A DNA stretch of 16,772 nt from JBOGVA01 sp050692195 (GTDB taxonomy: Bacteria; Actinomycetota; UBA4738). Under the pieces are notes generated by a model. That model did no database searches and had not been told where the DNA came from. It worked only from the letters and a program-made list of their open reading frames with translations. A program made the translations under genes and the position numbers. The DNA lies in the NCBI GenBank assembly GCA_050692195.1, contig JBOGVA010000005.1:1-16772 (forward strand), given 5' to 3'. Positions 1 through 6,679 of the stretch are shown here, piece by piece (the first letter of the stretch is position 1; every line of letters begins with the position of its first letter).

Positions 1-2
1 GC

Positions 3-509
3 GGGACGTCGATGGCGTCGCCGCACGTTGCGGGGGTCGCGGCCCTCTACCTCGAGGACAACCCTTCGGCGTCGCCGTCGAGCGTGCGCAACGCGATCGT
101 GTCCTCGGCGACCTCGGGGGTGCTCTCGAACGTGGGAAGCGGCTCCCCCAACCTGCTCCTGTACTCGTTGCTCACCGAGGAGCCGCCTCCAGGGGACGAC
201 TGTTCGCTACCGGAGTCCTACGGCGGCACGCTCTCGGGGACAGGCGACTACGACTACCACCCGAACGGGAGCTACTTCTACTCGAGCAGATCGGGAACTC
301 ACGTCGGCTGCCTGCGAGGACCGGAGAACGCTGACTTCGACCTGTACCTGTACAAGTGGAACGGCTACTACTGGCATGTGGTCGCGGCAGGTGAGAGCCC
401 GTCGTCGTCGGAGGACATCAGCTACAACGGCACGGCCGGCTACTACCTGTGGGAGGTGTATTCCTACAGCGGGAGCGGCAGCTACACGTTTGAGATGAAG
501 CGGCCCTAG
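3..509 (+). CDS. Subtilisin-like S8 serine protease, C-terminal part (5' end outside window)
   Basis: The reading frame is open from the window edge. It begins at the catalytic-serine block GTSMASPHVAG, where the Ser is the nucleophile of peptidase family S8, followed by the helix that normally closes the subtilase fold (to about residue 55 after the Met at 12). After a short Pro-rich linker comes a region of about 100 residues rich in Tyr, Ser and Gly with two Cys (CSLPESYGG... and HVGCLRG...). This resembles the beta-sandwich pre-peptidase C-terminal (PPC-like) domains found behind secreted bacterial proteases. The Asp and His of the triad, the signal peptide and the propeptide lie upstream and cannot be seen. 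It is probably an extracellular protease. It differs from the second S8 protease at the other window end (GTSMATPHLAG), so the two are not a recent duplication. Confidence 0.9.
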   Translation, partial: GTSMASPHVAGVAALYLEDNPSASPSSVRNAIVSSATSGVLSNVGSGSPNLLLYSLLTEEPPPGDDCSLPESYGGTLSGTGDYDYHPNGSYFYSSRSGTHVGCLRGPENADFDLYLYKWNGYYWHVVAAGESPSSSEDISYNGTAGYYLWEVYSYSGSGSYTFEMKRP

Positions 510-515
510 TCGTAT

Positions 516-541
516 AGCTCTCGGGACAACCGGTCCGAGCT
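516..541. terminator. Imperfect hairpin between convergent genes
   Basis: AGCTC (516-520) pairs with GAGCT (537-541). After a 3-nt bulge, GGAC pairs with GGTCC around a loop of about 5 nt. It lies 6 nt after the protease stop codon and before the convergent spondin gene. There is no T-run, so termination is only a guess from position. Confidence 0.3.
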
Positions 542-564
542 GTACGCCCGACCTCGTGGTCGCT

Positions 565-582
565 CCTGGGCACCGGCCCAGG
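565..582. terminator. Strong hairpin just after the spondin gene stop
   Basis: This is a perfect 7-bp stem, CCTGGGC (565-571) with GCCCAGG (576-582), around a 4-nt loop ACCG. It starts 3 nt downstream of the minus-strand stop codon at 585-587, in the gap between two convergent genes. High-GC actinobacteria often use hairpins without a U-tract as terminators. The symmetry would let it serve both strands. Confidence 0.45.
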
Positions 583-584
583 GC

Positions 585-1301
585 CTAGCCGTTAGCGACG
601 CGCTCGATCACGATCATCGCCACCGGGTCGGTCCATCCGTAGACGTCCGGATCCAGATCGCCCACCCCCTCGATGCCCGGGTGATGCCTGATGAGCTCGC
701 CTTCCGGATCACGCACGAACGGGTTTCCGCAACACGGACCCGGGATGAACTCCATTTGCTCGTTGTTCACCTCGCTGCCCGCGTCGTACGCGTTCGTCTC
801 GCGGGTCCGCTCGTGCCCCCGGAGCTGCAGGCCGTCCAGGCCGGTGAATGCGTCGTTTGTGTTGACGAGCATGGTCAGGATGGTGAGCCGGTTGAACCTT
901 CCCTGCGTCGTGACGAGGTAGGTGCGGGATTCGCCTGAGGGGATCGGTCCGCCCTCCCCGGTGAACACTTCCGTTACTCCGGGAAGCTGCACGAGAGCGG
1001 ACTCCGCCGGAGCGTTGTTTGCGTCCTCGGCAATGGCAGCGACCACATGACTCGCGATCTCGCCCACACTCCAGACGTCGGCCCGGTTGGAGTGGACGAC
1101 GAACAGCGGCGGAGAGAGCGGCTGGGAGCCGGGAGGTCCCGAACCAGGTGGCGTCAGATTGCTGATGGTGACCCTCCAGTGCCTCTCCTGGCTGTCCGCT
1201 CCGGAGTCGCTTGTCGCTCCCTGACCCTGGGCGGACCCTCCGGTGGCCAGAAACGCTCCGAGCACAGTGACCGCCAGCGCCAGTAGGCTGATCCGTCTCA
1301 T
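585..1301 (-). CDS. Secreted spondin_N-domain protein
   Basis: This 238-residue protein has a clear signal peptide: MRR, a hydrophobic run of Leu/Ala/Val to about residue 20, and an Ala-rich cleavage region near GGSAQ. The mature part opens with WRVTISNLTP and continues with SQPLSPPLFVVHS. It then has a VWSVGEIAS segment, a LPGVTEVFTGEGGPIPSGES segment and TILTMLVNTNDAFTGLDGLQL. These are the hallmark strings of bacterial spondin_N-domain proteins, a secreted beta-sandwich fold whose bacterial role is not established. A late CC pair (PGPCCGNPF) may be structural. The ATG at 1299-1301 is supported by AAAGGAGG six bases upstream. It stands alone on this strand, with its own hairpin after the stop. 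Confidence 0.85.
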   Translation of the reverse strand: MRRISLLALAVTVLGAFLATGGSAQGQGATSDSGADSQERHWRVTISNLTPPGSGPPGSQPLSPPLFVVHSNRADVWSVGEIASHVVAAIAEDANNAPAESALVQLPGVTEVFTGEGGPIPSGESRTYLVTTQGRFNRLTILTMLVNTNDAFTGLDGLQLRGHERTRETNAYDAGSEVNNEQMEFIPGPCCGNPFVRDPEGELIRHHPGIEGVGDLDPDVYGWTDPVAMIVIERVANG

Positions 1302-1383
1302 CGAGTCCTCCTTTCCTCACCTGCCGTCACGCTAATCGCCTGGCCCGACTCAGGATGCCTGCTCCGCTTACAAGACCCTTAAA

Positions 1384-1397
1384 TCCCCTGAAGGGGA
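1384..1397 (-). terminator. Possible weak terminator of the rhodanese operon
   Basis: Read on the minus strand, TCCCC-TTCA-GGGGA forms a 5-bp stem with a 4-nt loop followed by TTTAA. It lies about 160 bases after the last gene of the minus-strand rhodanese/Cys-rich operon. The stem is short and the T-run has only three bases, so this is tentative. Confidence 0.3.
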
Positions 1398-1555
1398 AGG
1401 ATCCCTCCTTCGGTCGGCTCGCCAGAGTCGAACGGCTTCGTTTCCGAGGCTCGCCGACCACCCTGATCGATGGCGAGGCCCCTTACATCTGGCGTGTTGT
1501 CCGCGCCCCCCTCAGGTCAGTGGGCATCGCGGCCAGAGCCCGGCCAGTCCGGGGG

Positions 1556-1738
1556 TCAGCCGCCATGGGTGTGCGGCTGTGCGATGAGCTCCCCGAGGGC
1601 GAGATGCACGCACTCGCAACAGATGGCGGGCCCGCAGTCGCGCTCGTCGCAGAACTCGCAGCAGTCGATCTCGTAACCGCACTCGGAGCACCTCAACGTG
1701 GCCTGTTCGTCCTTGTCCCTTCGAGCCTTCCCGTTCAC
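1556..1738 (-). CDS. Small Cys-rich (zinc-ribbon-like) protein coupled to the rhodanese selenoprotein
   Basis: This 60-residue protein has nine Cys arranged as RCSECGYEIDCCEFCDERDC followed by GPAICCEC. The pattern suggests one or two zinc-binding knuckles or a metal/redox site. The C-terminus is IAQPHTHGG, with two further possible His ligands. The GTG start (1736-1738) overlaps the stop of the rhodanese-CBS gene in a GTGA arrangement, so translation of the two is coupled and they probably act together. I recognise it only as a small conserved-looking companion protein and cannot name a function. The TGA at its end is taken as a real stop because the sequence beyond it shows no recognisable continuation. 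Confidence 0.75.
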   Translation of the reverse strand: MNGKARRDKDEQATLRCSECGYEIDCCEFCDERDCGPAICCECVHLALGELIAQPHTHGG

Positions 1739-2445
1739 GGACGGCCTCCGTCGGTCATGTGGATCTCGTGCACGGCCTTCTTCGCATCATCTCTCACCAA
1801 GAGGCCAACGAGCCTCCCGTCCGACGTGGTGACAGGAGAGTTCGGAAGGTCATGCTCGACCATGAACACCGCCATCTCCTCGATGGAGACGAAGGGCCGG
1901 AAGGTGCTCGGGCCGGGCCGCATGGCTCTCTCGATCCGCTGGTCGGGATCCCCTTCGAGCTCATTGGCGCGCAGCAGGCCGAAGACGACCGACTCCTGAT
2001 TGACGACCACGCAGGCGTCCCAGCCCGCTGCACGCACGCGCTCTCGGACATCGCCCAGCTGTTCGTCCAGATTGCACGTAGGGGCGTCGCGGCGGGCCAC
2101 GTCACCCGCCCGGGGCCGTTCCGCGTTCGTGCCCTCGGTGGGGAGCCCCGCAGCCAACCAGTCCAGCTTGCCGGCGACGTAGTGGTACACCTCGGTGAAC
2201 CCGAAGCTCTCGAGCCGCCACGCGGCCCGTGGGCTCATGTCTCAAGCAGAATCCCAGCAGTACACGATGACCGGCCGCCCGGTGTCGAGGACCTGGCGCG
2301 CCTCGGCCTCCAGCCTTCGCAGGGGCAGGTTGATGGCTCCGGGGAGATGATCCTCTTCGTACTCATTGGCGGGTAGGACCTCCACCACCTGCGCTCCCCG
2401 AGCCACGAGCCTTTGCAGGCCATCTCGATCGATCTCCTGGGGCAT
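1735..2445 (-). CDS. Rhodanese-CBS fusion protein with in-frame UGA (predicted selenocysteine)
   Basis: Read through one TGA (2242-2244), the frame gives 236 residues. The N-terminal half is a rhodanese domain (VVEVLPANEYEEDHLPGAINLPL, then RPVIVYCWDSA-U-DMSPRAAWRLE, then DYVAGK-like VYHYVAGKLDWLAAGLP). The C-terminal half (about 105-230) is a pair of CBS motifs. The TGA is codon 68, and U-x4-R-A matches the rhodanese active-site loop C-x4-R-A. The UGA therefore sits at the catalytic Cys that carries the persulfide. A standard gene caller sees two genes, a 67-residue rhodanese N-half and a 167-residue CBS protein starting at ATG 2236-2238. That start would lie in mid-domain and has no clear ribosome site. 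The true start, ATG 2443-2445, follows GGAGGGAG. CBS motifs usually bind adenine nucleotides and could gate the sulfur/selenium transfer (inference). The alternative is a nonsense-inactivated gene, but both halves look intact. Confidence 0.85.
2212..2236 (-). promoter_or_regulatory. Candidate SECIS hairpin of the rhodanese-CBS gene
   Basis: Minus strand, five bases after the UGA: GAGCC (2236-2232) pairs with GGCTC (2216-2212). A 2-nt bulge (GC) follows on the 3' side, then CACG pairs with CGTG around the 5-nt loop GGCCG (2227-2223). The loop begins 15 bases after the UGA, close to the usual bacterial SECIS range, and starts with GG as expected for SelB recognition. It lies inside the coding sequence, as bacterial SECIS elements do. 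Confidence 0.6.
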
Positions 2446-2593
2446 CGCTCCCTCCTCTCCCGATCCAGCAACGGAACGGCGAACCAGTCCAGTTTCTCCC
2501 CTCGTCGCGAACGAACCTGTGCTCTGGGTTCCCTCTTGGTCCGATCATGGTCGGGCAGCCGACATTTCGGGCCGGTTTCGGCTCCCTTATCCC

Positions 2594-2630
2594 TCGACGG
2601 GCCTAATGGGGTCCGTACGATGTCAGCGTG
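2594..2630 (+). promoter_or_regulatory. Promoter with probable leaderless start for the Crp/Fnr-type gene
   Basis: The -10 hexamer TACGAT (2616-2621) lies six bases before the GTG at 2628-2630. TCGACG (2594-2599) lies 16 bases upstream as a partial -35. With this spacing transcription would begin at or next to the start codon, and no Shine-Dalgarno sequence is present. This matches the leaderless genes common in actinobacteria. Confidence 0.5.
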
Positions 2631-3326
2631 GTGACACAGTTACTCAAAGGTCGCCCTCCGGAGGACGTGATACGAGAGGCGGCGTGGGTGGCACGATGTG
2701 TAGGAAGGAAGGAGACCGCCCCGCTCTCGGAGGCCGACCTTTCCGCCCTCGCCAGCTATCTCTCCAAGCGGGAGGTCGAACGGGGGGGCGTCTTGTTCGC
2801 GACCGGGCACGTGCCCCAAGGGGTGTGGATCATCCGTGGGGGAACCGTGGAGCTCTCAGTCGGCGCAGGCCGCCGGCGGCAGATCGTCCAGCTTCTTCAT
2901 CCCGGCGACGTGGATGGTGACGTCCAGCTCATTCTCGGGATGCCGTTCCCCTACACGGCTCGGGCATCCTCGGATGCTCAGGCGCTCTTTCTGGAATCGG
3001 GCTCGTTCGATCGGCTCCTCGCCGAGCACCCCATGGTGGCGCGCCGATGGCTCTCCAGCGTGGCGACCAGGGTCGTTCGGAGCCAGGCCCGAATCCTCGG
3101 GCTGCTCGGCAAGAGCCTCACCGCGCAGGTCGCCCGCCTGCTGACCGAGGAGGCGGTCGGCGGCCGGATCCAGCTACCGCAGCGAACCCTCGCGGCCATG
3201 CTCGGTGTGCACCGGCCGTCGCTGAACAAGGTCCTGAAAGAGCTCGAGCGCGGGCGCCTGGTCCGAGTGGGGTACAGCGAGATCGAGATCCTTGACGCAG
3301 AAAGGCTCGTCCGGCTCGCCTCCTGA
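2628..3326 (+). CDS. Crp/Fnr-family transcriptional regulator
   Basis: This 232-residue protein has an N-terminal cyclic-nucleotide-binding-like beta-barrel (about 35-150). It includes ERGGVLFATGHVPQGVWIIR, the GDVDGDVQLILGMPFPYTARA turn and the long dimer helix (HPMVARRWLSSVATRVVRSQ). A C-terminal winged helix-turn-helix follows (LPQRTLAAMLGVHRPSLNKV, about 185-205). There is one Cys (near residue 24, WVARCVG), so the four-Cys Fe-S cluster of true FNR is absent. The cAMP-contact pattern RxS/T is replaced by PYTARA, so the ligand is unknown. It is divergent from the rhodanese-CBS selenoprotein and upstream of a zinc-finger gene and a thioredoxin remnant, so control of sulfur/redox genes is likely (inference). 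A second GTG at 2631 is an equally possible start. Confidence 0.9.
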   Translation: MVTQLLKGRPPEDVIREAAWVARCVGRKETAPLSEADLSALASYLSKREVERGGVLFATGHVPQGVWIIRGGTVELSVGAGRRRQIVQLLHPGDVDGDVQLILGMPFPYTARASSDAQALFLESGSFDRLLAEHPMVARRWLSSVATRVVRSQARILGLLGKSLTAQVARLLTEEAVGGRIQLPQRTLAAMLGVHRPSLNKVLKELERGRLVRVGYSEIEILDAERLVRLAS

Positions 3327-3442
3327 GGCCGTCCGCGGGTTCCGCACCCCAAAAACCTGTCTGCCTGCTGACAGAGCATGCTCGGCCCGTCTTGGGTCTG
3401 GGTTTATTGACTGAGAGTGTTGATGGAAGCAAAGGAGTGTCG

Positions 3443-3703
3443 ATGAGGCTGTTCGCTCGGACAGGCCGGCATTGTGAGCACGTCCCGGAACCCGCGGCGA
3501 GGCCGCGGGCTGGCGCCTGCGAGGACTGCGGCAGCGGGTTTAACCTCCGCGTCTGCACGGAATGCGGGTACGTGGGGTGCTGCGAGTCCCAGCTTGGCCA
3601 TGATCGAGAGCACGCCATGGAGACTGGGCACCCGGTGATCAGGTCCCTGCCCCTGTCGAAGGACTCGTTCACGTGGTGCTACCGGTGCCGCAGGTACGTG
3701 TGA
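3443..3703 (+). CDS. UBP-type zinc-finger protein (ZnF-UBP)
   Basis: This small protein of 86 residues starts at ATG 3443, five bases after AAAGGAG. The pattern CEHVPEP..., CEDCGSG, LRVCTECGYVGCCES, HDREHAMETGHPVIRSL and WCYRCRRYV is the standard bacterial stand-alone UBP zinc finger. It has paired Cys/His ligands for three zinc ions and the closing GHPVIRS-x-WCY motif. In eukaryotes the domain binds the free C-terminal GlyGly of ubiquitin. Its bacterial role is unknown, but small ZnF-UBP genes are frequent near Crp-type regulators, rhodaneses and thioredoxins in actinobacteria (general knowledge). The nearest downstream item is a broken thioredoxin gene, which fits such a neighbourhood. Confidence 0.85.
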   Translation: MRLFARTGRHCEHVPEPAARPRAGACEDCGSGFNLRVCTECGYVGCCESQLGHDREHAMETGHPVIRSLPLSKDSFTWCYRCRRYV

Positions 3704-3740
3704 GGTCGAGGAATCACGTGGAGCGAAACAGGATCGATCG

Positions 3741-4080
3741 ATGAGCAAGGACATCGATACCGTGAACGATCAGGACCTTCGAGCGGCAGGTCCTGCAGTC
3801 GGATACGCGCGTCCTGGTCCAGTTCTGGGCCGAGTGGTGCCGACCCTGCCACGTGGTCGCACCCGTCATAGAGGAGCTCGCCACGGAGCACGCGAAGCTT
3901 CGCGTTGCCAACCTCGTGGACGACAGCCCGTCTGCCGCGCCGGCAGTTCGGCGTCTTGAGTATCCGGACCTCATCCTGTTCGGCTGTGGCCCCGCCACCG
4001 GGCGAGGCGCTGGGGAACTTCCCCCAGGCCTTCACCCACATCGGGCTGATCAACGCGGCGTGGGCCATCGCGCAGGCGGA
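3741..4080 (+). pseudogene. Thioredoxin pseudogene with four frame changes
   Basis: The start ATGAGCAAGGAC reads MSKDIDTVNDQD in one frame. Thioredoxin homology then moves +1 near 3776 into FERQVLQSDTRVLVQFWAEWCRPCHVV and on through ELATEHAKLRVANL and DDSPSAA. It moves again near 3942 (RQFGVLSIRT), back near 3970 (LILFGCG) and again near 3990 (GEALGNFPQAFTHIGL). The active site WCRPC is intact at 3835-3849. The cis-proline loop normally reads SIPT but reads SIRT here, a second sign of relaxed selection. The neighbouring zinc-finger and peroxiredoxin genes are open, so a general sequencing problem is less likely, although assembly indels cannot be excluded. It may once have been the reductant for local redox enzymes. 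Confidence 0.8.
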
Positions 4081-4101
4081 GGAGAGGGCGTCCGCCTCCG
4101 G

Positions 4102-4692
4102 TCAGGACGCGAGTATCTCCCGGCGAGACTTCCGGTAGGGGAAGAAGCGGTCAGTCTCTCCCCGGTCCCACGCCGCGCGCAGCTCGGGGTCGGTGATGTC
4201 CCAGTCGGGGCGGATCTTCTGGAACAGCTCCCGCAGGTCGCGCCGCAGGTCGTCATTGGAGGGCCGGCCCCAGTACCAGTAGCCGTTGTAGATCCTGAAG
4301 ATCCGAAGCCCCGGCTCGAGCACGAAGGTGAACGGGATCATGGGATCGTTGTGGGGGTCGGTGTACTCTGCGATGTCGAGTTCCTTCTGGACCTTCCGTC
4401 CGGGGTCGGACAGGAACGGCCACTGGGCCCCCAGCCCGTCCCGGAGCTCGTTGGTCTGGAGCAGGTTGTCCGTCGAGATCGTCACGATCTTCGTGTAGCC
4501 GACCTTGAGCTCCGGGTAAAGCTCGACCAGGTTCCGGAGCTGCCGGCGGTCCTTCGGGCAGAACTGGCCCCGGGACAGCACCAGGATCATGGGGTCGTCG
4601 CCCTGCAGCTCGGACAGCTTCCGTCGCTTGCCGGTGTGGTCGGTCAGCTCGTAGTCGGGAAGCGTCCCGCCGACCTTGATGTCGGGTCGCAT
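4102..4692 (-). CDS. Peroxiredoxin-like (redoxin/AhpC-TSA fold) protein, one-Cys type
   Basis: This protein of 196 residues has the thioredoxin fold of the AhpC/TSA-redoxin family. Visible landmarks are GGTLPDYELTDHTGKRRKLSEL, then PMILVLSRGQFCPKDRRQL with the peroxidatic-position Cys near residue 45. These are followed by TKIVTISTDNLLQTNELRDG, WPFLSDPGRKVQKELDI and PFTFVLEPGLRIFRIYNGYWYWGRP. It has only this one Cys, so it would be a one-Cys enzyme needing an external thiol. A start at ATG 4690-4692 is preferred because AGGAG lies seven bases upstream; a GTG one codon earlier is possible. The C-terminal tail (RPDWDITDPELRAAWDRGE) appears typical of this subgroup. It lies downstream of the DUF3179 gene on the same strand and converges with the thioredoxin pseudogene. 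Here the Cys codon is TGC, not TGA. Confidence 0.85.
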   Translation of the reverse strand: MRPDIKVGGTLPDYELTDHTGKRRKLSELQGDDPMILVLSRGQFCPKDRRQLRNLVELYPELKVGYTKIVTISTDNLLQTNELRDGLGAQWPFLSDPGRKVQKELDIAEYTDPHNDPMIPFTFVLEPGLRIFRIYNGYWYWGRPSNDDLRRDLRELFQKIRPDWDITDPELRAAWDRGETDRFFPYRKSRREILAS

Positions 4693-4848
4693 CACGAAGC
4701 TCCTTTCTCCGGTGGATGTGCCGTGCTCGAGATCGCAGCTGGTGCTGCGTTCTCAAAAGTGAGCAACGCCCGCACGTCGCACTGGATAGCGGGAATGTCG
4801 GGGAGGTGACACGGTTCGCCGCTCACAGTAGGGGTGATTGAGTCTCGT

Positions 4849-5997
4849 TCATCGTCCGTAGATCCTGGTTTCGGGATGGAACGCGGCCCAGTCGAACCAG
4901 AAGCTCTCGATCGAGATCACCATGTCGAGCGAGCGCCCTTCCAGAGGGCCGCTCACCGCTCGCCCGAAGATGTCCCAGACGCTGTCGGTCTCGGCGTCTA
5001 CGATCCCGGCCGGGGTCCCGCGGAACGTAAGCGTCCGGCCTTCCAGGCGGGGGTCGAACACCCCCGTCGAGCCCACGTCACGTGACTGGCTGATCATGGA
5101 CCGGTCCACCGCCGACACCGCCCCGTGCTTCCAGAACACGACCACCGGCCTCCCGCCGACGGTGCTGGATGCGGCCGCCCACCCGCCGGAGGCCTCGGCC
5201 TGAAGCCGGTCGTAAGGGAAAGCCATTACGTCGTCTCCGACCTGGACGCCGACCACTCTCGCCTTCGGGGGGAGCCGCGGATCCGGGGTGCCCTGGAACA
5301 GGAACGGGGCCGAATCCGGGTCGTCATACCCTGCGTAGGGGTTCTGGCCGTACGGCCGGTCCGCGCCGGTGTCGCGGGAGAGGACCTTGCCGTCCGGGTG
5401 CTCGGCCAGCCAGTCCTTCCACGCCACCATCTGCACGGGCATCAGCTCGAGCTTCGTCCCTGTGAGCGGGCCGACCACCGCCTGGCCCAGCGCCTGCGGC
5501 CACAGCGACTCGGTCTGCCGGTCGTACATCACCAGGTTCGAGTGGTAGAGCTTGCCCGAGGTACCGAAATCCAGGAGCTTGCCGTCGATCACCGGGCGAC
5601 GGAAGGCGATCCCGGTGTTGCACAGCGGGCAGTAGGTGACCGTGACGGGGATCCCACCCACCGTGTCGTTCACGATCTCGTGCCACACCATGATCTGGGC
5701 CGGGTAGGCACGGGCGTCTCCCCCCAGCACGAGGGAGATGACGGGCTCCTGGGGAGATAGGAACCCGACGGCGGAGGCGTCCAGGAACTCGGGGTGATCG
5801 ATCGGCGGGATCCCGTCCGGCGGCGGGCCTCCGGAGATGATCTCGGCCGGGTCGACCAGCGGACTCGGCCCGGAAGCTCCAGAATCGGCGGAGGGCCCAG
5901 GTGCCGGCCGGGAGCAGGCGGAGAGCAGCATGAGGAAAGCGACTGCCATCGACGTCCCACCGCCCCACCGGCGGGCCTCAGATCGATATCTCGTCAA
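4849..5997 (-). CDS. DUF3179 lipoprotein
   Basis: This is a 382-residue exported lipoprotein. A basic N-terminus (MTRYRSEARRW) is followed by the hydrophobic MAVAFLMLLSAC, with lipobox Cys28. A Pro/Ser-rich linker leads into the DUF3179 domain: IPPIDHPEFLDASAVGFLSP, DARAYPAQIMVWHEIVND, then VTYCPLCNTGIAF with the conserved CxxC (Cys123, Cys126). Later come the LDFGTSGKLYHSNLVMYDR block and TESLWPQALG. The biochemical role of DUF3179 is not established; the CxxC and export suggest extracytoplasmic redox or metal chemistry (inference). The TTG at 5995-5997 is chosen because AGGAG lies nine bases upstream and the later ATG would leave no basic n-region. An ECF-type promoter shared with the neighbouring sigma factor gene lies just upstream, so it is probably a target of that sigma factor. 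Confidence 0.85.
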   Translation of the reverse strand: MTRYRSEARRWGGGTSMAVAFLMLLSACSRPAPGPSADSGASGPSPLVDPAEIISGGPPPDGIPPIDHPEFLDASAVGFLSPQEPVISLVLGGDARAYPAQIMVWHEIVNDTVGGIPVTVTYCPLCNTGIAFRRPVIDGKLLDFGTSGKLYHSNLVMYDRQTESLWPQALGQAVVGPLTGTKLELMPVQMVAWKDWLAEHPDGKVLSRDTGADRPYGQNPYAGYDDPDSAPFLFQGTPDPRLPPKARVVGVQVGDDVMAFPYDRLQAEASGGWAAASSTVGGRPVVVFWKHGAVSAVDRSMISQSRDVGSTGVFDPRLEGRTLTFRGTPAGIVDAETDSVWDIFGRAVSGPLEGRSLDMVISIESFWFDWAAFHPETRIYGR

Positions 5998-6019
5998 GGG
6001 ACCAAACTCCTACCATCTT

Positions 6020-6046
6020 GGACGCCGCCGGCCGGATCGGGATTCC
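6020..6046 (-). promoter_or_regulatory. Candidate ECF sigma promoter of the DUF3179 gene
   Basis: On the minus strand GGAAT (6046-6042) is followed by an 18-base spacer and GTCC (6023-6020). The spacer starts with C and ends with GGC. The same GGAATC-N14-GGCGTC core stands before the sigma factor gene and the Tat lipoprotein gene. The predicted start of transcription leaves just enough leader for the AGGAG ribosome site at 6011-6007. Confidence 0.65.
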
Positions 6047-6106
6047 CCACCGCCGGGATGAAAGGATTCGCCGGCCGCCTTGTAGAGCGATAGGACCTTC
6101 CTGGGA

Positions 6107-6135
6107 GGAATCAGAAGTGCCGGTCCGGCGTCTTA
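6107..6135 (+). promoter_or_regulatory. Candidate autoregulated ECF promoter of the sigma factor gene
   Basis: GGAAT (6107-6111), an 18-base spacer and GTCT (6130-6133) precede the GTG start at 6140 by six bases. This predicts a leaderless or near-leaderless mRNA. The arrangement resembles the GGGAAT-N18-GTT type known for SigR-like ECF sigma factors. Matching elements occur at 6020-6046 and 12794-12820 on the other strand. Confidence 0.65.
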
Positions 6136-6139
6136 GGCG

Positions 6140-6679
6140 GTGGACGTGAGCAACGAGGAGTTCCTTCACGCGACGCTCTCTGCCATGGACCTCGTCTACA
6201 ACATCGCGCGCCGCATGGTGCCCCGCCGGGAGGATGCTGAGGACCTCGTGCAGGAGACCTACCTCGCGGCATTTCGTGCCTGGCAGGCCCATCGCCGGCC
6301 GCGAAAGGTCGAACCGTGGCTGGCCACGATCTGCCTGAACCTGGGTCGGTCGAGCTATCGGCACCGGGCCCGGCGCCCTGAGGAAGCGTCGTGGGAGGAG
6401 ATGGCGCCGTTCGAGGCCGACGCCGACCCGGAAGCGGAGGCGCTGAACAGGCTCGAGCGACGGCGGGTCCACCGCGCCCTGTGGCAGATCTCGGACGAGC
6501 AGCGCATGGCGATCGCCCTCGTCGACCTGGCCGGGTTCTCGACAAGAGAGGCCGCGAGGATCCTGAAGGTTCCCAGGGGAACGGTCCTTTCGCGACTGCA
6601 CCGGGGACGGAAGGCCCTGGCCTCGCTCCTCGCCGACCTGGCTCCCCACCCGGAGCGGCTGGAGGAGTTGGGGCCGTGA
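6140..6679 (+). CDS. ECF-type RNA polymerase sigma factor
   Basis: This 179-residue protein contains sigma region 2 (about residues 10-80). It shows DLVYNIARRMVPRREDAEDL, the core-binding VQETYLAAFRAWQ and the -10-binding helix WLATICLNLGRSSYRHRAR. Region 4 (about 110-170) includes DEQRMAIALVDLAGFSTREA, then ARILKVPRGTVLSRLHRGR as the -35-binding helix-turn-helix. Region 3 is absent, as expected for group IV sigma factors. The GTG start at 6140 lacks a ribosome site but fits a leaderless transcript from the GGAAT-N18-GTCT promoter just upstream. Its stop overlaps the start of the anti-sigma gene (GTGA). The SigR-like promoter type suggests response to envelope or thiol stress (inference). Confidence 0.92.
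   Translation: MDVSNEEFLHATLSAMDLVYNIARRMVPRREDAEDLVQETYLAAFRAWQAHRRPRKVEPWLATICLNLGRSSYRHRARRPEEASWEEMAPFEADADPEAEALNRLERRRVHRALWQISDEQRMAIALVDLAGFSTREAARILKVPRGTVLSRLHRGRKALASLLADLAPHPERLEELGP

Noticed and set aside
2242..2445. Separate 67-residue rhodanese N-half gene and separate CBS gene
   Set aside because: Both halves make one rhodanese domain in the same frame, the only clear ribosome site is at 2445, and the break is at the catalytic residue with a hairpin after it. Selenocysteine readthrough explains all of this.
4102..4692. Possible selenocysteine in the peroxiredoxin-like or DUF3179 protein
   Set aside because: Their redox Cys codons are ordinary TGC/TGT and no internal TGA is present.
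3853..4809. 318-residue plus-strand frame opposite the peroxiredoxin gene
   Set aside because: Composition is typical of a GC-bias shadow. The first part is the thioredoxin remnant, and the rest is antisense to a well-supported gene.
5125..5760. 211-residue plus-strand frame opposite the DUF3179 gene
   Set aside because: Antisense shadow with no ribosome site and no recognisable motif.
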